A stretch of DNA of 24,758 nucleotides, taken from CAZGAH01 sp964523295. Lineage in GTDB: Bacteria > Desulfobacterota > Desulfovibrionia > Desulfovibrionales > Desulfovibrionaceae. Below the pieces are notes generated by a model. It did not search any database and was not told the DNA's origin. It saw only the letters and a program-made list of their open reading frames with translations. Made by a program: the position numbers and the translations under genes. This document shows positions 1-6,097 of this stretch, piece after piece. The stretch covers positions 1-24,758 of the forward strand of contig CAZGAH010000061.1 in NCBI GenBank assembly GCA_964523295.1, given 5' to 3'. Positions within the stretch are counted from its first letter, which is position 1. The number at the start of each line of letters is the position of its first letter.

Positions 1-559
1 TCCGTTCACCATGGCCGGACTGTGGGAGCGCTGGACGGGGCCTTCGGATGTCGAGCTGTTCACGGTGACCATCCTGACGGTTGCAGCCGACGCGGTCGTT
101 GCGCCAGAGCATGAGCGTATGCCGCTCGTGCTCGACCTTCGGGCGCGGAGTGTCTGGCTGGATACGGACAGCTCCTCTGAACGTTTGCAGGCACTGCTCG
201 CCTCCGCTCCTGCCGCGGAATTGTGCGTACGCCAGACAGACCCGCGGGCAGGCAATCCTCTGCCGAAAGCCCCTCCTCTGTTCACGGAAACGGGCGGGAC
301 TTCTCGCCACCATTATTTACGCCTTTTTCGCTCCAGGGCACGCCGGCGTGGCGTCGGGCTCGACCTTGCAACCAACATCCAGGGCTGCTCCGCACTTTCG
401 ACACCGGCAGGCAAGGCCGGATATCTGCCCTCCGCAACCCGGACATTGCCCCTGCTCGCTCATATCCCATACCTTTTTGATCGTGATTGCCCCGGCACCA
501 GTATACAGGCCGCTTCGGCAGGGCCGGGAAAGGGGAAATTTTTTGACTCTCAAAATTGA
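1..559 (+). pseudogene. 3' part of an SOS-response-associated peptidase gene (YedK/HMCES-like), tail rearranged
   Basis: The reading frame is open from base 2 and enters from outside the window. Its first ~95 codons resemble the C-terminal half of the SRAP family, which crosslinks to abasic sites in single-stranded DNA. The phrases AGLWERW, FTVTILTVAADAVVAPEHERMPLVL and a following WLD match the family pattern, with the conserved His of the xHxRMP motif at 110-112. The family normally ends shortly after an Asn-Pro-Arg-like segment, and here VRQTDPRAGNP near 230-260 may be that end. Beyond about 290-310 the frame runs on into DNA that, on the other strand, encodes a zinc-ribbon fragment. The native stop codon therefore appears lost through rearrangement. 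The N-terminal half with the catalytic Cys2 is outside the window, so whether the whole gene works cannot be judged. The family call is fairly firm, the pseudogene call is not. Confidence 0.6.
317..466 (-). pseudogene. Truncated zinc-ribbon protein, paralogue of the gene at 1763-2533
   Basis: This 49-residue frame starts MSEQGQCPGCGG and has two CxxC pairs (CPGC and CRKC), a zinc-ribbon knuckle. Its first ~40 residues align with the N-terminus of the full-length protein at 1763-2533, which starts MSEQGQCPHCG. The upstream DNA is also similar: both copies carry a 14-bp dyad and a GGGGAAATTTT stretch. The coding sequence then stops after PGAKKA, with no transmembrane or C-terminal domain. The break falls at ttatttacgcc (313-323), an 11-base string also present inside both long repeats (771-781 and 2847-2857), which suggests a recombination endpoint. 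It overlaps the run-on frame of the YedK-like gene on the other strand. It is most likely a remnant. Confidence 0.55.
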
Positions 560-561
560 GA
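548..561. promoter_or_regulatory. 14-bp inverted repeat upstream of the truncated zinc-ribbon gene
   Basis: TCTCAAAATTGAGA has perfect 6-bp arms around a 2-base centre. The other paralogue has TCTCAGAAATGAGA in the same place (2623-2636), where the arms stay paired although inner bases differ. Conservation of the dyad between diverged upstream regions suggests an operator or other protein-binding site. The regulator is unknown. Confidence 0.4.
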
Positions 562-601
562 TTTTTTGCTTGACAATTATCAAATTACTGGTATTTTTTT
601 A

Positions 602-637
602 AAATTAAAAACGGCTCGACGGCATTGTTTTTAATTT
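602..637. terminator. 11-bp perfect stem-loop in AT-rich DNA, possible terminator
   Basis: The arms AAATTAAAAAC (602-612) and GTTTTTAATTT (627-637) are exact reverse complements around a 14-base loop. It overlaps the stop codon of the minus-strand small frame at 636-758 and is followed on that strand by more T and A. The stem is AT-rich, so as a rho-independent terminator it would be weak. It could instead be a binding site or a rearrangement scar. Confidence 0.3.
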
Positions 638-758
638 ATTTTATCTTGTAGGTGATATTGCCAAGCGTTTTGTCGCAGTACTCCCCGAAATGCTTCAAGC
701 TTGGCCGAGCGAGCGGAGCACTGGCAGACTCTCGGGCTGCAACCTCTGCCCCACTCAT
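636..758 (-). pseudogene. Copy 1 of a small unknown reading frame, C-terminus replaced
   Basis: The frame begins MSGAEVAARES with a good ribosome-binding site (GGGAGG, 5 bases before ATG). It is identical to copy 2 (2625-2834) up to the end of the direct repeat at 662. It then leaves the repeat and ends after only about nine different residues, 40 in all, against 69 in copy 2. I do not recognise the family. If copy 2 is a real gene, this copy is its truncated duplicate. Confidence 0.3.
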
Positions 759-1094
759 GAAGCCTCCCACTTATTTACGCCACGGATTGAGACACTATCC
801 TGATCCCGGAGGAAGCGGGCATAGTTCCATCCCTTGGAAACAAGAGAAGCGTTGTCGGCCATGGCTACTTCAACGCCTGGACTGGCTTGGTTGCTGATGA
901 CCGGGCTGAAGGCACGGCGTCCGAAAGCCGTTCCACGACGTGTCCATCTTCCCAGAGTACCAGTGGCGTGCCGGTCTCGCGTGCCAGTTTCTCGGCACGA
1001 GACGCGGCCCGGGCAAGCGCGGCCTCGATGTCTCTGAGGTGACGTCCAGCGTCGGAGATATTACCAGGCATGGGTCCCTCCCTTGGCAAGTAGT
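662..1094. repeat. 433-bp direct repeat, copy 1
   Basis: This block reappears at 2738-3170, offset by exactly 2076 bases, with no difference that I can see by reading. It contains the small partner gene of the zeta-toxin kinase, its start region, the overlapping end of the toxin gene, and the 5' part of a small unknown frame. Sequence outside the block differs at both edges, but both copies sit upstream, on the minus strand, of a zinc-ribbon paralogue. The layout therefore looks like an old tandem duplication in which this segment was duplicated again or homogenised recently. Confidence 0.95.
865..1071 (-). CDS. Small protein overlapping the zeta-toxin gene, putative antitoxin (copy 1)
   Basis: The 68-residue product (starts MPGNISDAGRHLRDIEAAL) is predicted mostly helical in its first half, with Ala-rich ARAASRAEKLARETG. 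A short strand-like LVLWEDGHVVERL follows. I recall similar small frames downstream of zeta-toxin-like P-loop genes. The start ATG lies inside the last codons of the toxin gene (11-bp overlap with 1061-1582) and is preceded by GGGAGGG, so translation is likely coupled. It has no DNA-binding motif I can identify. The antitoxin role is inferred from position only. An identical second copy without a toxin lies at 2941-3147. Confidence 0.65.
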   Translation of the reverse strand: MPGNISDAGRHLRDIEAALARAASRAEKLARETGTPLVLWEDGHVVERLSDAVPSARSSATKPVQALK

Positions 1095-1582
1095 GTCGGG
1101 GGTCGAACGGCATTGTCATACATGGACCAGGCATCGGCAAGCGGCGAATAGACATTCCAAAAATTCCGCAGCCCTTTGGCATAACGGCGGCGAACGGTCG
1201 CTTCGGGCACGTCATGTCCACCCTGCCTGACCCGCGAGGCGACGCGGCGCACCGCCATGTCTGCGTCCGGCAGACACAGGAAGATGATTTCCACACGATA
1301 GCCAGTGCGTCGCCACACCGGGATTGTTCGTGCCCAGGTAATCCCGCTGAGCGTGGTCTCAAAGGTGAAGCTCTCCCCACGAGAGACGAGTCGCTCGATT
1401 TCCTCGAGCATCAACCTCCCGGCGCGCATGGAGGCCAGGGACGGGGAAAAGGGCGAGAGGCCTTCGGCGATCAGGTCGGCGTTGACGAAGCGAGGGCAGC
1501 CGGCCTCGTTGGGCAGGTACTCCCTGGCGAAGGTGGTTTTCCCCGCGTCATTGGGGCCGGCGATGATCAGGATGTCCGGCAT
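1061..1582 (-). CDS. Zeta-toxin-like P-loop kinase
   Basis: The protein has 173 residues if translation starts at the ATG (MPDILIIAGPN), which follows AGGAG by 8 bases; a GTG three codons upstream is less well placed. It opens with a Walker A loop GPNDAGKTT and continues with NADLIAEGLSPFSP and the typical RLMLEEIERL..GESFTFETTLSG block of zeta-toxin family proteins. RGGHDVPE-like (RQGGHDVPE) and RRRYAKGLRNF follow, and the Arg-rich segment fits the lid. Classical zeta toxins phosphorylate UDP-N-acetylglucosamine, but chromosomal relatives of this short type have not all been shown to be toxic. The P-loop carries Asp where Gly is usual (GPNGAGKT), which still fits GxxxxGKT. It overlaps its small downstream partner by 11 bp, as toxin-antitoxin pairs do. 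Confidence 0.85.
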   Translation of the reverse strand: MPDILIIAGPNDAGKTTFAREYLPNEAGCPRFVNADLIAEGLSPFSPSLASMRAGRLMLEEIERLVSRGESFTFETTLSGITWARTIPVWRRTGYRVEIIFLCLPDADMAVRRVASRVRQGGHDVPEATVRRRYAKGLRNFWNVYSPLADAWSMYDNAVRPPTLLAKGGTHAW

Positions 1583-1707
1583 GTCTGTCACTCCTGGGCG
1601 TCCGGCGCCACACCGAAAAGTCCGCGAAGGGCTGTGCCTGGTCAGGGGCGATGGCCCGTTTTCCTGTTTGCATCTTCGAGATACGGGCTTGGTTCAGCCC
1701 AGGGGGG

Positions 1708-1729
1708 GTGCAAGTATAGTTAGATGCAC
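1708..1729 (-). promoter_or_regulatory. Possible -10 box flanked by a short inverted repeat, upstream of the zeta-toxin gene
   Basis: On the minus strand TATACT (1713-1718) lies inside the arms GTGCA/TGCAC (1708-1712 and 1725-1729). No good -35 is visible. A -10 element bracketed by a dyad would suit an autoregulated toxin-antitoxin promoter, but the arms are only 5 bp. It lies between the end of the zinc-ribbon gene (1763) and the toxin start. Confidence 0.3.
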
Positions 1730-1762
1730 AAATTTTGTATATGCCGCCCTAGGGCTGCGTTT

Positions 1763-2533
1763 CTACTCGACTTTTACGGCTGATACAACGTCACCGCTAG
1801 ATGACAATATAAATGCTATTTTTTCAATATTGTATCCGCCAAACGAATTCTTTGCCCTGTATCTACACCATGTGGTAAACCCTTCGCCTTCAATTTTTTT
1901 CACGACTCCCCAGTCAATCGCTTCAAATGAATCAGGGTCTTTTAGGTTTCGTTTAAGCCAAGTAATTACCTGATGCACACTTCCTGAATATCCAGAGTTG
2001 TAAACCTCTTCACGTTTTGCGTTTGTAGATGAAGACATGCTTGATCTGTGGCTTTGGGTCTGTCGAGGTCGATCTGGGAGCATTCCATAAATCGAATATA
2101 TAACAGCTCCAAGAATACAAATTCCAAGAACTGACGAAAAGAGGTAGAGCTTATTTACTTGAATTAGAAAGCAGACGACTTCCTTTGTAAATTTTATGAT
2201 GAAAACAAACACCAAAAGGAATAAAACACATGCCACAACTGCCTCTATGAAAGAAAGTGTTTTATATAATGTCACATAATAAATAAAAACTACACAAAAA
2301 AGCAAAAAAGCCGACCATAAGACGACCATTTTTTTCTGGCTGAAAGAAAGCCGATGCCATAGGCCACGGTCAAAATATCCGGCATGACGCGACGCGGCAA
2401 AGCTACGGCCTGGCAGAGAGTCGTCAGGACCGATCTCATAACCGGCTTCCAGCGCTCCACCGCACGTTCTACACCTCGAATCAAATTTCCCGCGATCTGC
2501 CCCGCAATGTGGGCATTGCCCCTGCTCGCTCAT
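1763..2533 (-). CDS. Zinc-ribbon membrane protein of unknown function
   Basis: The 256-residue protein begins with a zinc ribbon (CPHC at 7-10, CRTC at 21-24). About three transmembrane helices follow (roughly 68-88, 92-114 and 129-150), then a Ser-rich linker (~160-175). The C-terminal domain (~185-256) contains WLKRNLKDPDSFE and CRYRAKNSFGGY. This last module, with the pattern DPxSxE..W then YRAKNxFGG, is common in small exported or phage-associated bacterial proteins of unknown function; I recognise the pattern but know no activity for it. The start ATG has an AGGAAGGG site upstream. The middle of the gene is clearly AT-rich against its GC-rich first 150 bases, so the gene is composite or recently acquired. 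A truncated paralogue lies at 317-466. Confidence 0.7.
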   Translation of the reverse strand: MSEQGQCPHCGADRGKFDSRCRTCGGALEAGYEIGPDDSLPGRSFAASRHAGYFDRGLWHRLSFSQKKMVVLWSAFLLFCVVFIYYVTLYKTLSFIEAVVACVLFLLVFVFIIKFTKEVVCFLIQVNKLYLFSSVLGICILGAVIYSIYGMLPDRPRQTQSHRSSMSSSTNAKREEVYNSGYSGSVHQVITWLKRNLKDPDSFEAIDWGVVKKIEGEGFTTWCRYRAKNSFGGYNIEKIAFILSSSGDVVSAVKVE

Positions 2534-2622
2534 AATCCCTTCCTCGCTAATCGGAATTTCCCCGCCACCATTTTATAGACCGCTCCGGTAGGGTCGGGCA
2601 AGGGGAAATTTTATCTTTAAAC

Positions 2623-2636
2623 TCTCAGAAATGAGA
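2623..2636. promoter_or_regulatory. 14-bp inverted repeat upstream of the zinc-ribbon membrane protein gene
   Basis: TCTCAGAAATGAGA has 5-bp arms around a 4-base centre, about 90 bases upstream of the ATG at 2533. The truncated paralogue has TCTCAAAATTGAGA at the same relative place (548-561). The shared symmetry despite sequence change supports a binding site. Confidence 0.4.
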
Positions 2637-2834
2637 TTTTTCTGCTAGACAACAATCGTAATTATGATATGTAACGACAATCCCAAGTGGCCGAAGACAT
2701 CGCTTTCCAGCCTCTTTTGTCTTGTCAAAGATCTTATCAAGCGTTTTGTCGCAGTACTCCCCGAAATGCTTCAAGCTTGGCCGAGCGAGCGGAGCACTGG
2801 CAGACTCTCGGGCTGCAACCTCTGCCCCACTCAT
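2625..2834 (-). CDS. Small unknown reading frame (copy 2, 69 residues)
   Basis: The frame begins MSGAEVAARESASAPLARPS after a good GGGAGG ribosome-binding site. It contains a Lys-rich middle (EYCDKTLDKIFDKTKEAGKR) and ends near YHNYDCCLAEKSHF. It lies downstream of the orphan small partner gene (2941-3147) on the same strand and overlaps the 14-bp dyad upstream of the zinc-ribbon gene. The AT-rich, Cys-containing end may simply be read-through of intergenic sequence. I do not recognise the protein, and the well-placed ribosome-binding site is the main reason to list it. Confidence 0.3.
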   Translation of the reverse strand: MSGAEVAARESASAPLARPSLKHFGEYCDKTLDKIFDKTKEAGKRCLRPLGIVVTYHNYDCCLAEKSHF

Positions 2835-3170
2835 GAAGCCTCCCACTTATTTACGCCACGGATTGAGACACTATCCTGATCCCGGAGGAAGCGGGCATAG
2901 TTCCATCCCTTGGAAACAAGAGAAGCGTTGTCGGCCATGGCTACTTCAACGCCTGGACTGGCTTGGTTGCTGATGACCGGGCTGAAGGCACGGCGTCCGA
3001 AAGCCGTTCCACGACGTGTCCATCTTCCCAGAGTACCAGTGGCGTGCCGGTCTCGCGTGCCAGTTTCTCGGCACGAGACGCGGCCCGGGCAAGCGCGGCC
3101 TCGATGTCTCTGAGGTGACGTCCAGCGTCGGAGATATTACCAGGCATGGGTCCCTCCCTTGGCAAGTAGT
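2738..3170. repeat. 433-bp direct repeat, copy 2
   Basis: This copy shows no visible difference from 662-1094. It carries the small partner gene and the last ~34 bases of the zeta-toxin gene but no toxin body: to the right of 3170 the sequence diverges at once. It is therefore the derived, partial copy with respect to the toxin. Confidence 0.95.
2941..3147 (-). CDS. Small putative antitoxin, orphan copy 2
   Basis: This copy encodes the same 68 residues as 865-1071, including the same ribosome-binding site (GGGAGGG). Here no zeta-toxin gene precedes it. Upstream of 3170 the toxin frame reads into unrelated sequence without a P-loop, leaving only the toxin's last codons. An orphan antitoxin could protect against loss of, or incoming copies of, the toxin, but equally may just be a by-product of the duplication. 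Whether it is transcribed is not visible. Confidence 0.55.
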   Translation of the reverse strand: MPGNISDAGRHLRDIEAALARAASRAEKLARETGTPLVLWEDGHVVERLSDAVPSARSSATKPVQALK

Positions 3171-3259
3171 AACGGGTGGGGCGAAGCATATTCTGTTCCC
3201 GCATGAACGATTACTCAATACCCCGATCCCGGCAGTTTTTCAAGGGGTGGCTGGCCACG

Positions 3260-3472
3260 GTGGACTGCGTGGCCGTAGCCGGGATAGAGGCCCTGCTGCT
3301 TCAACTCAAACAGCGCTATACCCTGGTGCTGGTCTCCCACAGCCTGGCCCAGACGCGCCGCCTGGCCGACCGGGTAGCGGTCCTGCGCGACGGCCGGGTT
3401 CTGCGTGTGTTTGAAAATGACGAGCAACACGCACAGGGCGCGCTGGAATCCTGTCTGGAAGATACGCTCTGA
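3260..3472 (+). pseudogene. 3' fragment of an ABC-transporter ATPase gene (PstB-like)
   Basis: The frame reads VAGIEALLLQLKQRYTLVLVSHSLAQTRRLADRVAVLRDGRV to a stop at 3472. This matches the end of PstB-type ABC ATPases: the helix after Walker B, the H-loop His in LVSHSLAQ, and the ADRVAVLRDGRV tail. The Walker A, signature and Walker B motifs are missing; a VDCVA at the left edge may be a decayed LDPVA (D-loop). The fragment starts about 90 bases right of the direct repeat, so the gene was cut by the rearrangement. No upstream half is seen in the window. Confidence 0.7.
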
Positions 3473-3615
3473 CCCGCTACGCAGGCGACAGCGCAGGGTG
3501 GAGCGGGCAGATGAGCGTCATGATGCGTGGGGGATGACGTCCTGCCGCCGGCACCTTGCCCGGATTGACGGATAAAAATGATGAAATCGTTTCCGATGTG
3601 AGCTACAATGAACAC

Positions 3616-4788
3616 ATGATACGTGCGCCGGTTCAACCTCTCCTCCTGCGCTGGGCGCGGGAACGCGCGGGCATGGAGCTTGCCGGACTTGCGGAGCGCT
3701 TTCCGAAGCTCGGCAGATGGGAACAAGGCGAAGAACAGCCGACTCTTCGCCAGTTGGAGCGTTTCGCCAAGGTCGTACACGTTCCCGTAGGCTATCTGTT
3801 TCTTTCTTCACCGCCTGAAGAGATTCTCCCAATACCGGATTATCGAACAATTGGCAGTCACGGTATCCATCGGCCAAGCCCTGACCTGTTGCAAACCATC
3901 CATGCTTGTCAGGAGAAGCAGGCCTGGTTCCGGGAATTTGCCCTTTCTGCCCAACTCCCCCCTGTTGAATTCGTGGGCAGTGCGACACTGGGTACCGCCA
4001 CCGTATCTGTTGCGCGTCAGATGCAGAAGACCTTCCTGCTGAGCCTTGACGAACGGAAAGCATGCCGAGGCTGGGAAGAGGCCCAACGGTATTTATGCAG
4101 ACAGGCCGAGCGGGCTGGCGTGCTCGTCATGGTAAGCGGCGTGGTTGGGAGCGACACGAAGCGCAAGCTCGATCCGGATGAGTTTCGGGGGTTTTCTCTG
4201 GCGGAAAAGCTGGCGCCACTCGTGTTCGTTAACGGAGCGGACACCAGAGCCGCCCGGATATTTTCGTTGGCCCACGAGCTCGCTCACCTCTGGCTTGGGA
4301 CATCCGCACTATCCGACATGGGGGCTGCGCCACGGCACACCCAACGTACGGAAGAAGCATGGTGCAACGCAGTCGCTGCGGAATTTCTCGTACCCAACGA
4401 TGAGCTGAACCTTGAATATACGGAAGATGAGCCCCTGGACGAGGCATTGAAGCGTCTGGGCTCGATTTTCAAGGTCAGCGCTCTTGTTGTGCTTCGCCGG
4501 ATGCTGGATTCCGGGAAGATACGTCGCGACCAGTTCGATGAGGCGTGGAAGATGCAGCTGGGTCGCTTCAAGCCGGGCGGCGGAGGCGGTGGAGATTTTT
4601 ACAAGACCACCATGACGCGCGTAAGTCGCCGATTCGCGCATGCGCTTGTAGAAAGCACGCTGGAAGGCCGGACCTTGTACCGCGATGCCTTCAGAATGCT
4701 CGGGATCAGCAAAACCGCGACCTTCAACAGCCTGGCCCGCTTTGTTCTCGGCCCTGTTGCGCAGAACCATGACAGCCACACGTCCTGA
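3616..4788 (+). CDS. XRE-family regulator fused to an ImmA/IrrE-type metallopeptidase
   Basis: With the start at MIRAPVQPLLLRWARERAGM the protein has 390 residues. Upstream in-frame start codons would add a tail not typical of the family, although no clear ribosome-binding site is seen for either. Residues ~8-55 form a helix-turn-helix (GMELAGLAERFPKL..WEQGEEQPTLRQLERFA). The C-terminal part has the zinc-peptidase motif HELAH (~220-224), with a downstream Glu in AAEFLVP (~256) as probable third ligand. Members of this family are often encoded beside a DUF4411 (PIN-like) toxin and probably act as antitoxin-regulators. ImmA-type proteins cleave repressors, as in ICEBs1. No DUF4411 gene follows here. 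The next gene, 71 bases on, is a HicB-like protein. Confidence 0.88.
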   Translation: MIRAPVQPLLLRWARERAGMELAGLAERFPKLGRWEQGEEQPTLRQLERFAKVVHVPVGYLFLSSPPEEILPIPDYRTIGSHGIHRPSPDLLQTIHACQEKQAWFREFALSAQLPPVEFVGSATLGTATVSVARQMQKTFLLSLDERKACRGWEEAQRYLCRQAERAGVLVMVSGVVGSDTKRKLDPDEFRGFSLAEKLAPLVFVNGADTRAARIFSLAHELAHLWLGTSALSDMGAAPRHTQRTEEAWCNAVAAEFLVPNDELNLEYTEDEPLDEALKRLGSIFKVSALVVLRRMLDSGKIRRDQFDEAWKMQLGRFKPGGGGGGDFYKTTMTRVSRRFAHALVESTLEGRTLYRDAFRMLGISKTATFNSLARFVLGPVAQNHDSHTS

Positions 4789-4833
4789 AGCCGGAACAGA
4801 TCGTGCAAGACATGGTATAACTTTACGAAATTG

Positions 4834-4852
4834 TTGAGTAATTTTTTCTCAA
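4834..4852. promoter_or_regulatory. Short inverted repeat just upstream of the hicB-like gene
   Basis: TTGAG (4834-4838) and CTCAA (4848-4852) flank a T-rich 9-base centre, 7 bases before the hicB-like start. A TATAAC at 4816-4821 could be a -10. HicB proteins often repress their own promoter, so this could be an operator, but the arms are short. Confidence 0.25.
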
Positions 4853-4859
4853 GAGAGAC

Positions 4860-5105
4860 ATGCAGCAAAAACCGTATTTCATCAGGGCGGAATGGGATGA
4901 CGAGGCACGGGTGTGGGTTGCCAGTAGCGATGATGTGCCTGGTTTGGCTACGGAAGAAGAAACACTGGAAGGTCTGATTGCCAGGCTTGAGGTTATGATG
5001 CCGGAACTTCTCGCGGCCAACAATGCCGATGATGCCGTCGCAGCCTCTTTTGAGGTTTTCAGCAGGCGTTTTGTTGCACCACAGATGAGCCTCAGAGGGC
5101 TTTAG
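4860..5105 (+). CDS. HicB-like antitoxin, DUF1902 family
   Basis: The 81-residue protein (MQQKPYFIRAEWDDEARVWVASSDDVPGLATEE...) has the HicB partial RNase-H-like fold pattern: a strand-rich start with WDDEARVWVASSDDVPGL, then the helix TLEGLIARLEVMMPELL. This matches the DUF1902 type, with no C-terminal DNA-binding domain. In complete modules the HicA toxin gene follows at once; here a 23-codon hicA remnant starts 4 bases after the stop. The module therefore survives only as an antitoxin. The preceding intergenic stretch holds a small dyad. Confidence 0.8.
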   Translation: MQQKPYFIRAEWDDEARVWVASSDDVPGLATEEETLEGLIARLEVMMPELLAANNADDAVAASFEVFSRRFVAPQMSLRGL

Positions 5106-5109
5106 CCTG

Positions 5110-5181
5110 ATGGCCAACTACACAGAACAGCTCAAAAAGTACCTGCAAGCAGCAGGGTGTACCTTTGATAAATTTCGGTGA
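5110..5181 (+). pseudogene. Truncated HicA toxin gene
   Basis: The frame MANYTEQLKKYLQAAGCTF matches the N-terminus of HicA mRNA interferases, but it ends at a stop after DKFR, residue 23. The catalytic His region (GKGDHEIW-like) is missing, and I find no trace of it in the other frames of the following 160 bases. The sequence departs from HicA right after CTF, which suggests a deletion or insertion joint near 5165-5175. HicA is normally about 60-80 residues, so this is inactive. Confidence 0.75.
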
Positions 5182-5347
5182 AAGCGAATAACAAACTTTA
5201 AACCACAGCGCGCTAGAGAAAATTTTTTTCTCTTCCTACGGAACAGAACACAACATTGAAGCTGTTGCAACAGTGTCGTCCTGGCTTTGTGAGAAGGCGA
5301 AATTGACCTGAAGAGATATTCGTCGTTTGCTTACACCTCCATCGACG

Positions 5348-6097
5348 TCAGAGGCTGAACCCCTCGCCGAGATAGACCCGGCGGGCGCGCGGGTTGGAGA
5401 CGAGTTCTTCTGGCGTGCCTTCCAGGATGATGCGTCCCTCGAAGACCAGGTAGGCGCGGTCGCAGATGGTCAGGGTCTCTCTGACGTTGTGATCGGAGAT
5501 GAGCACGCCGATGCCCTTTTCCCGCAGGCCTCTGACGATGCCCTGGATATCGTCCACGGCCAGCGGATCGATGCCGGCGAAGGGCTCGTCGAGGAGCATG
5601 AATTTGGGTTGCCGGATGAGCGCCCGGGCGATTTCCAGGCGGCGGCGCTCGCCGCCTGAGAGGTGCAGGGCCTTTTGTCCGGCCAGGTGGGCGATGCCCA
5701 GTTCTTCGAGCAGGGCCTCGGCCCGGGCCTTGCGCTCGGCCTTGCTCATGTCGGTGTATTCGAAGATCAGGTCGAGATTTTCCCGCACGGTCAGCTTTTT
5801 GAACACCGAGCTTTCCTGCGGCAGATAGCTCAGGCCATTGCGCGCGCGCTCGTGCAGCGGCCAGTCGGCCACGGGCTTGCCGTCGAGCAGCACCTCGCCG
5901 GCGCTGGGCTTGAGGATGCCCACCAGCATGTAGAACGTGGTGGTTTTCCCGGCGCCGTTGGGGCCGAGCAGGCCAACGATCTGGCCTTGCCTCAGGTGCA
6001 GGGCAACGTCGTGGACGACCTCACGGTCGCCGTAGCGCTTGCGCAGACCGGAGGCCTGCAGCCCGCGTGAATCGGCCGCGGCGTTACTTGGGGGCAC
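5348..6097 (-). CDS. lptB: LPS export ABC transporter ATP-binding protein LptB
   Basis: The protein has 249 residues from the GTG at 6097. It has Walker A GPNGAGKTT (~45-53), a Q-loop Gln in YLPQESSVF, the LSGGERRR signature (~146) and Walker B LLDEPFAGIDP. The run YLPQESSVFKKLTVRENLDLI is characteristic of LptB rather than of other ABC ATPases. LptB powers LptFG at the inner membrane to extract LPS and push it along LptC-LptA. The GTG start lies inside the end of lptA (14-bp overlap), which leaves a short N-terminal tail (PPSNAAADSRG) before the domain; an upstream start would give an unusual Pro-rich extension. In Desulfovibrio-type genomes rpoN and hpf often follow; here accessory DNA does. 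Confidence 0.95.
   Translation of the reverse strand: MPPSNAAADSRGLQASGLRKRYGDREVVHDVALHLRQGQIVGLLGPNGAGKTTTFYMLVGILKPSAGEVLLDGKPVADWPLHERARNGLSYLPQESSVFKKLTVRENLDLIFEYTDMSKAERKARAEALLEELGIAHLAGQKALHLSGGERRRLEIARALIRQPKFMLLDEPFAGIDPLAVDDIQGIVRGLREKGIGVLISDHNVRETLTICDRAYLVFEGRIILEGTPEELVSNPRARRVYLGEGFSL

Noticed and set aside
570..597. Plus-strand TTGACA-16-TATTTT promoter-like match
   Set aside because: It lies in AT-rich DNA and would only transcribe antisense to the small minus-strand genes. The matching position of the other paralogue (near 2645-2665) lacks it. Chance is likely.
5208..5309. Possible protein remnant (frame reading SSYGTEHNIEAVATVSSWLCEKAKLT)
   Set aside because: It is too short and has no start or recognised family. 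It could be the tail of a lost gene but cannot be supported.
1..5347. Insertion sequence or integrase
   Set aside because: The region is rearranged, but I see no transposase, recombinase or terminal inverted repeats.
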